This document shows, piece after piece, positions 59,612 through 64,000 of a DNA stretch of 64,000 bases (the first letter of the stretch is position 1; every line of letters begins with the position of its first letter). Under the pieces are notes generated by a model. It was given only the letters and a program-made list of their open reading frames with translations, was not told where the DNA came from and ran no database searches. The position numbers were made by a program, and so were the translations under genes. This DNA comes from Polynucleobacter antarcticus (lineage in GTDB: Bacteria > Pseudomonadota > Gammaproteobacteria > Burkholderiales > Burkholderiaceae): positions 2,046,001-2,110,000 of the forward strand of contig NZ_CP028941.1 in the NCBI RefSeq assembly GCF_013307245.1. The letters are read 5' to 3'.

Positions 59612-61519
59612 ATGGTTTCTTTTAAAAAACCCAATTTGGATTCCTTTCAAGGGCGCATTCACATTGCGACCCTGTTTGTTACGTTTTGTTTTTTAATATT
59701 GGTGACACGCTTAGTGTGGCTTCAACTCATCAGCCACAATAAATATGCGCTGCAGGCTGAAAATAATCGGATTGCTTTAGTTCCTGCCCCAGCAAATCGT
59801 GGCCTTCTCATAGACCGCAATGGCATTGTGATTGGCCGAAACTATTCCGCACTTACCCTGGACATCAATGCCGAAGAGATTCAAGGCAATGTAGACACCC
59901 TCATCGATGAACTCTCTCAAATTGTGATGATTTCCCCAAAGGATCGTCGTAATTTCAAGCGTTCGCTGGAAGATTCCCGAAAAATGGGGACATTTCCACT
60001 CCGTTCGATGCTCACTGAGGCAGAAACAGCCCGCTTTATGGCGAATCGCTACCGCTTCCCTGGCGTCGAGATCCGCGCCCGTAACTTTCGCGAATACCCT
60101 TATAACGAATTGGCCTCTCATTTAATTGGCTATATCGGCCGTGTTTCTAAGGCAGATAAAGAACGCATGCAGGCTGAAATAGAAAATGCCAAGGCTGATG
60201 ATCCAAGCGCTTTACAAACTTCCTTCTTGCCTGGAATTCAGTATGTAGGAAAAATTGGTATTGAGCAAAGCTATGAAGAGGTGTTACGTGGTACGCCCGG
60301 ATATGACCAAGTAGAAATTACTGCAGGCGGGAAACCAGTGCGGACATTGTCGAGCTCACCTTCAGTGCCCGGAAAAAATGTCGTACTGTCTATCGATATT
60401 AAATTACAGTATTTAGTGGAACAACTCTATGGAAACTTTCGGGGTGCATTTGTTGCCATCGAACCGGCTACTGGTGATATCTTGGCATTTGTCTCTAAAC
60501 CTAACTTCAATCCTAATGATTTTGTTGAAGGGATTGATGCTATTACTTGGAAAGAGTTAAATGACTCACCACAAAAGCCGCTGTACAACCGGCCACTTAA
60601 AGGAATCTATCCACCCGCATCGACCTATAAACCATTTATGGCACTGGCTGCCTTAGAAACTAAAAAGCGTACCGCTACACAATCTATAGCAGACCCTGGT
60701 TACTTTGTATTTGGTAACCACACCTTCCGCGATGATAAAAAAGGTGGGCATGGCATGGTGGATATGGAAAAATCTATTGTCGACTCTTGTGATACTTACT
60801 ACTATCTTCTCGCGCGCGATATGGGCGTGAACATGATGCATGACTTCATGAAACCGTTTGGCTTTGGTCAAATTACTGGTATCGATTTACGTGGTGAATC
60901 TAAGGGAATATTACCCTCCACTGAATGGAAGAAAATAGCCTTCAAGAAACCCGAACAGCAAAAATGGTATGAAGGTGAAACGATTTCATTGGGGATTGGC
61001 CAGGGATACAACACCTTTACTATTTTGCAGTTAGCGCATGGTATGGCCAATATGGTGAATAACGGCATTGTCATGAAACCGCATCTAGTTAAGGCGATTG
61101 AAGATCCATTTACTAAAAATCGTACCCTCACCACACCAAAAGAAAGTTATCGCATTGATCTCAACCCAGAGAATATTGAGGTGATCAAAAAGGCCATGGT
61201 GGAGGTCAATAACTCCGGTACATCTGCGTCCGTCTTTAGAGGGGCCGGTTATAAGGTTGGTGGAAAAACAGGCACGGCGCAGGTATTCAATTTAAATGCA
61301 AAAGAATATAACCACGGCTCTACAGCAGAATTTTTACGTGACCATGCTTTGTACATTGCATTCGCACCAGCAGATAAACCTACCATTACAATTGCACTGA
61401 TTGTAGAAAACGCTGGGTTTGGTGCGCAATACGCTGCACCGATTGCACGTAAGGCATTGGATTTTTATCTTGAAGGTAAATGGCCTAAGGAGATTCCTGA
61501 ATGGAAAAGAGCGCCATAA
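59612..61519 (+). CDS. mrdA: Penicillin-binding protein 2 (peptidoglycan transpeptidase)
   Basis: Class B PBP of the elongasome, 635 residues. One N-terminal membrane helix (about residues 17-38) precedes the pedestal domain (LIDRNGIVIGRNYSALTLDI and GVEIRARNFREYPY). The transpeptidase domain shows PPASTYKPFMAL with the nucleophile Ser in S-T-Y-K, SCDTYYYLL in the SxN position, and VGGKTGTAQVF as KTG. It works with RodA, which polymerises glycan. The rodA start overlaps its 3' end by 19 nt. Beta-lactams such as mecillinam target this protein class. Confidence 0.96.
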   Translation: MVSFKKPNLDSFQGRIHIATLFVTFCFLILVTRLVWLQLISHNKYALQAENNRIALVPAPANRGLLIDRNGIVIGRNYSALTLDINAEEIQGNVDTLIDELSQIVMISPKDRRNFKRSLEDSRKMGTFPLRSMLTEAETARFMANRYRFPGVEIRARNFREYPYNELASHLIGYIGRVSKADKERMQAEIENAKADDPSALQTSFLPGIQYVGKIGIEQSYEEVLRGTPGYDQVEITAGGKPVRTLSSSPSVPGKNVVLSIDIKLQYLVEQLYGNFRGAFVAIEPATGDILAFVSKPNFNPNDFVEGIDAITWKELNDSPQKPLYNRPLKGIYPPASTYKPFMALAALETKKRTATQSIADPGYFVFGNHTFRDDKKGGHGMVDMEKSIVDSCDTYYYLLARDMGVNMMHDFMKPFGFGQITGIDLRGESKGILPSTEWKKIAFKKPEQQKWYEGETISLGIGQGYNTFTILQLAHGMANMVNNGIVMKPHLVKAIEDPFTKNRTLTTPKESYRIDLNPENIEVIKKAMVEVNNSGTSASVFRGAGYKVGGKTGTAQVFNLNAKEYNHGSTAEFLRDHALYIAFAPADKPTITIALIVENAGFGAQYAAPIARKALDFYLEGKWPKEIPEWKRAP

Positions 61520-62652
61520 GTAAAACCAAACAATTCTTATTCAGTATTTTCAGTGGCTTTGATCGCCAGCTAGGCCTTATTCTGCTTGCACTTGCAGCGA
61601 TCGGCTTTTTTACTTTTTTATCTGCCAGTCAAAATACCCCTGTTCACTTTCAAGATGAATTACGCAATCTCATGCTGTCTTTCATGGTGATGTGGATTGT
61701 TTCTCGCATTCCACCGAAGTGGCTAGAAACAGCAGCGGTTTGGATTTACGTAATAGGAATTACATTACTCGTGGCCGTAGCCATATTTGGTTTAATTAAA
61801 AAAGGGGCGCGGCGTTGGATTAATTTGGGGATTGTGATTCAGCCTTCGGAGTTGATGAAAATTGCTACGCCCCTCATGTTGGCTTGGTATTTTCATAAAC
61901 GTGAAGGCGTTCAAAAAGCCTGGGATTATGGAGTGGCAGCAATCATTCTTGGCATTCCTGTATTTCTGATTGCGCGTCAGCCAGACTTAGGCACTGCGCT
62001 ATTAGTATTTGCGGCTGGCATGTATGTCATTATTCTTGCCGGCTTGCCGTGGAAGTGGATTCTGCCATTTATTGCTATTGGCACTTTTGGAATTATCTTA
62101 ATTATTATTTTCGGTAATACAATTTGTGCCAACGATGTGACCTGGCCCTTGATTCATGCATATCAAAAACATCGTGTTTGCACTTTACTGGATCCTAGTA
62201 GCGACCCTCTTGGGAAAGGCTTTCATACGATTCAATCGATGATTGCGATTGGGTCGGGTGGATTTTTTGGTAAAGGCTGGTTTCAGGGGACACAATCACA
62301 TTTAGAATTTATTCCAGAAAAGCATACTGACTTTGTGTTTGCAGTTTTCTCTGAAGAATTTGGCCTGCTAGGAAACTTAATATTATTGGGGCTTTTCTTT
62401 GCACTCATTAAAAGAGGTTTAGCAATATCTGCAAGTGCGCCCAATCTATTCACCCGCCTTCTAGGCGGTTCTGTCACTCTCATTTTCTTTACCTATGCCT
62501 TTGTTAATATTGGCATGGTTAGCGGCCTACTACCGGTTGTGGGGGTTCCCCTCCCATTTATTAGTTATGGCGGCACTGCGCTAGTAACTTTGGGGTTTGG
62601 TGCTGGCATCTTGATGAGCATTCATCGTCATCGGCGCTTAGTGCAAAGCTAA
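61501..62652 (+). CDS. rodA: Peptidoglycan glycosyltransferase RodA (SEDS family)
   Basis: SEDS-family glycan polymerase of the elongasome, 383 residues with about ten membrane helices. Key segments are KKGARRWINLGIVIQPSELMKIATPLMLAWYFHK, which includes the SxLxK-type residues, and RQPDLGTALLVFAAG with the catalytic-region Asp. PEKHTDFVFAVFSEEFG and VPLPFISYGGTALVTLGFGAGILMSI are also typical. It overlaps mrdA by 19 nt, and a bidirectional terminator follows the stop by about 40 nt. An extra stretch around GNTICANDVTWPLIHAYQKHR is a variable periplasmic loop with two Cys. Confidence 0.96.
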   Translation: MEKSAISKTKQFLFSIFSGFDRQLGLILLALAAIGFFTFLSASQNTPVHFQDELRNLMLSFMVMWIVSRIPPKWLETAAVWIYVIGITLLVAVAIFGLIKKGARRWINLGIVIQPSELMKIATPLMLAWYFHKREGVQKAWDYGVAAIILGIPVFLIARQPDLGTALLVFAAGMYVIILAGLPWKWILPFIAIGTFGIILIIIFGNTICANDVTWPLIHAYQKHRVCTLLDPSSDPLGKGFHTIQSMIAIGSGGFFGKGWFQGTQSHLEFIPEKHTDFVFAVFSEEFGLLGNLILLGLFFALIKRGLAISASAPNLFTRLLGGSVTLIFFTYAFVNIGMVSGLLPVVGVPLPFISYGGTALVTLGFGAGILMSIHRHRRLVQS

Positions 62653-62691
62653 AAGAGATAGCTCACTTGCTTGCTGGATGGATGAGCAAAC

Positions 62692-62717
62692 AAAAAGCCC
62701 GGCTAGCCGGCTTTTTT
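62692..62717. terminator. Bidirectional Rho-independent terminator between rodA and hupB
   Basis: AAAAAGC-C-CGG, loop CTAG, CCG-GCTTTTTT: a GC-rich stem (one bulged C) flanked by A5 on the left and T6 on the right. It gives a T-tract in both orientations and lies between the stop codons of convergent rodA (62652) and hupB (62734). Confidence 0.9.
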
Positions 62718-62733
62718 GTTAACAGAATAAAAA

Positions 62734-63018
62734 TTACTTCTTACGCTTGTTAACTGAATCTTTAAATGCCTTACCAGCAGAAAACTTAACAGTTTTAGCT
62801 GCAGCAATTTTGAGTGGCTCACCAGTTTTTGGATTGCGGCCCATACGCGCTGCGCGCTTACCAGAAGAAAAAGTACCGAAACCGATCAGTTGTACTGAGT
62901 CGCCTTTAGTAACAGCTTTAATGATTGTCTCAATAGCAGAATTTAATGCAAATTCAGCTTTGGCTTTTGAGATCTCAGCGTCGTCAGCAATCGCTGCGAT
63001 TAGTTCTGCTTTGTTCAA
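62734..63018 (-). CDS. hupB: DNA-binding protein HU, TTG start
   Basis: A 94-residue nucleoid protein that bends DNA as a dimer. The sequence begins (TTG)[22 protein letters not shown] and has the DNA-arm region [27 protein letters not shown]. It ends in a short KDSVNKRKK tail. The start is a TTG at 63018 with a perfect AAGGAG 6-11 nt upstream. The only upstream ATG (63054) would add 12 residues absent from HU and lies before the ribosome binding site. A 5-bp hairpin GCGCA-TGCGC (63047-63059) sits in the leader and contains that ATG. Upstream the AT-rich region 63060-63130 should hold the promoter. Confidence 0.93.
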   Translation of the reverse strand: MNKAELIAAIADDAEISKAKAEFALNSAIETIIKAVTKGDSVQLIGFGTFSSGKRAARMGRNPKTGEPLKIAAAKTVKFSAGKAFKDSVNKRKK

Positions 63019-63130
63019 GTGAAGCTCCTTATATATATTGATGTCGGCGCACATTGCGCTAACATGATTTTAACCACAAAAAATTACAAAAATAAAGTTG
63101 CAATACAGCAATTTTATCAATTGAAGCCCG

Positions 63131-63496
63131 TTACTCTTCTAAAACGATAATATCTGATACAAAATACTCTGTGTCACCAAAGCATGTGGAAGGTAATCCA
63201 ATGTGCTGGTCATATTTTAATGCTACTTTTTTACCAAGATTAGCATTTATTTTTTGTGCTACGGCATCATCACGCACCGTAAAGAGGAATTTTTCTGACA
63301 TCGTTCCAGGCATTGAAACCATAGCAAGCTCTCCTTCCCAGGTCTTGCATATATATCCTCGGTGAGAGAATTTCTGTACATATCCAGCTCGATCACCACT
63401 GCCATAACTCCAATTCAACATGATGAAGGTATAGGCTGCCATCCCTACTAAGCCAATCAATACAAGGCTTAAGAGCCATTTTATGAAGCCATTCAT
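63131..63496 (-). CDS. Hypothetical membrane-anchored protein
   Basis: A 121-residue protein with one N-terminal membrane helix (about residues 6-28, IKWLLSLVLIGLVGMAAYTFIML) and a small soluble domain facing the periplasm if the positive-inside rule holds. Two Cys (in YICKTW and STCFGDTEY) could form a disulfide. Visible features are a beta-rich pattern with SYGSGDRAGYVQKFSHRGYICKTWEGELAM and a polar end. I recognise no family with certainty. Similar small proteins occur in other genomes as uncharacterised ORFs. It lies between hupB and the divergent lpxO-like gene. Confidence 0.65.
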   Translation of the reverse strand: MNGFIKWLLSLVLIGLVGMAAYTFIMLNWSYGSGDRAGYVQKFSHRGYICKTWEGELAMVSMPGTMSEKFLFTVRDDAVAQKINANLGKKVALKYDQHIGLPSTCFGDTEYFVSDIIVLEE

Positions 63497-63611
63497 GCGA
63501 ATTTTCCTTAATAAATTATCATTCAGTATATGGGCATAATTCTACAAAATAGATAGGTATAGGCTCTTCAACCCAACTAAAATGGTTACGTTAACGCCAA
63601 ACGGTCAATTT

Positions 63612-64000
63612 ATGCCATTACGCCACCTCATTTTTTTACTCTTTGTTACTTCGGCTATTTACGTCTATTTCAGGGGGAAAGTGCGTTTTGGTGTAGTGCG
63701 CTCCCTAACTGACTATCAAGTGCTTCTCGCGCCAATTAATAGCCTTCTGTACCTATTTTCTAAAGTAAAGCCAGGGGCGTTTATTCCCGTAAAAGATTTC
63801 CCAGATCTGCAAGTCCTTCAGGACAATTGGGAGCTAATTCGAGACGAAGCGCTTGCCTTAAATGCAGAGGGCTCGATTGCGGCCGCAACCGGCTATAACG
63901 ATATCGGCTTCAACTCTTTCTTTAGAACTGGGTGGAAACGTTTTCATCTCTATTGGTATGGCAAGGAAATGCCTTCAGCCCAAGCAAGCTGCCCGAAAAC
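63612..64000 (+). CDS. Aspartyl/asparaginyl beta-hydroxylase family protein (LpxO-like), partial
   Basis: The first about 130 codons of a gene that leaves the window. The product starts MPLRHLIFLLFVTSAIYVYFRGKVR, with an N-terminal membrane helix, then SLTDYQVLLAPINSLLYLFSK, and FNSFFRTGWKRFHLYWYGK, which resembles the LpxO/AspH fold before its iron-binding His residues. LpxO hydroxylates the secondary acyl chain of lipid A in a 2-oxoglutarate/Fe(II) reaction. The catalytic residues lie beyond the edge, so activity is not shown here. ATG 63582 is an alternative start ten codons earlier. It fits with the lpxL gene in the same window only as a lipid A theme. Confidence 0.75.
   Translation, partial: MPLRHLIFLLFVTSAIYVYFRGKVRFGVVRSLTDYQVLLAPINSLLYLFSKVKPGAFIPVKDFPDLQVLQDNWELIRDEALALNAEGSIAAATGYNDIGFNSFFRTGWKRFHLYWYGKEMPSAQASCPK

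Overview
The window looks like a piece of a compact betaproteobacterial chromosome, most likely Burkholderiales and probably Polynucleobacter or a close freshwater relative. This rests on gene content and order: metH split into two genes, PhaM and DUF1840 proteins, a MetX/MetW pair next to slmA, a dksA - COG0523 GTPase - xerC - DUF484 block, and metK divergent from lpxL/dapF. Base composition looks moderate by eye, gene spacing is tight, and many genes overlap by 1 to 4 nt. No species call is certain without database comparison. I see no rRNA, tRNA, insertion sequence, prophage, CRISPR array or defence island, and no stretch of more than 300 bases without a gene.

Layout. 1-3.4 kb: the end of a thioredoxin-like [2Fe-2S] ferredoxin gene, a VanZ-family membrane protein, birA-coaX and rfaE2. 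3.5-8.4 kb: a five-gene operon (exported glutathione peroxidase, FAD oxidoreductase, DUF1365, cyclopropane-fatty-acid-synthase-like methyltransferase, SDR) that suggests membrane-lipid modification linked to oxidative stress. 8.4-11.8 kb: dsbA, a SPOR protein, argS, DUF1840. 11.9-15.7 kb: two-part methionine synthase. 15.7-20 kb: phaM, an MBL hydrolase overlapping it antisense, a DUF1289 miniprotein, an acuI-type reductase, a lipoprotein, a flavin reductase and a GST. 20-26 kb: an RND efflux operon. 26-32.5 kb: pirin, then the chain folM-like, folB, ttcA, glmU, glmS. 32.5-38.5 kb: midA-like, cca, an NDUFA9-like protein, slt and 5-formyl-THF cyclo-ligase. 38.5-42.2 kb: metK, an SAH riboswitch, ahcY and metF. 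42.4-53.7 kb: lpxL, dapF, pyrE, exoA, ampG, metW, metX, slmA, argB, dksA, a COG0523 GTPase, xerC and DUF484. 53.7-62.7 kb: gatCAB, divergent from the rod-shape operon mreBCD-mrdA-rodA. 62.7-64 kb: HU, an unknown membrane-anchored protein, and the start of an LpxO-like hydroxylase.

Functionally the window is rich in one-carbon and methyl-cycle genes: metX/metW make activated homoserine, metF supplies methyl-THF, metH remethylates homocysteine, metK makes SAM and ahcY clears SAH. The most interesting structure is the ahcY leader. It carries a good SAH aptamer followed by three mutually exclusive helices, one of which hides the ahcY ribosome binding site. That gives a concrete, testable translational ON-switch model. 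No clearly undescribed multigene system is evident; the 3.5-8.4 kb operon is the best candidate for unexplained chemistry.
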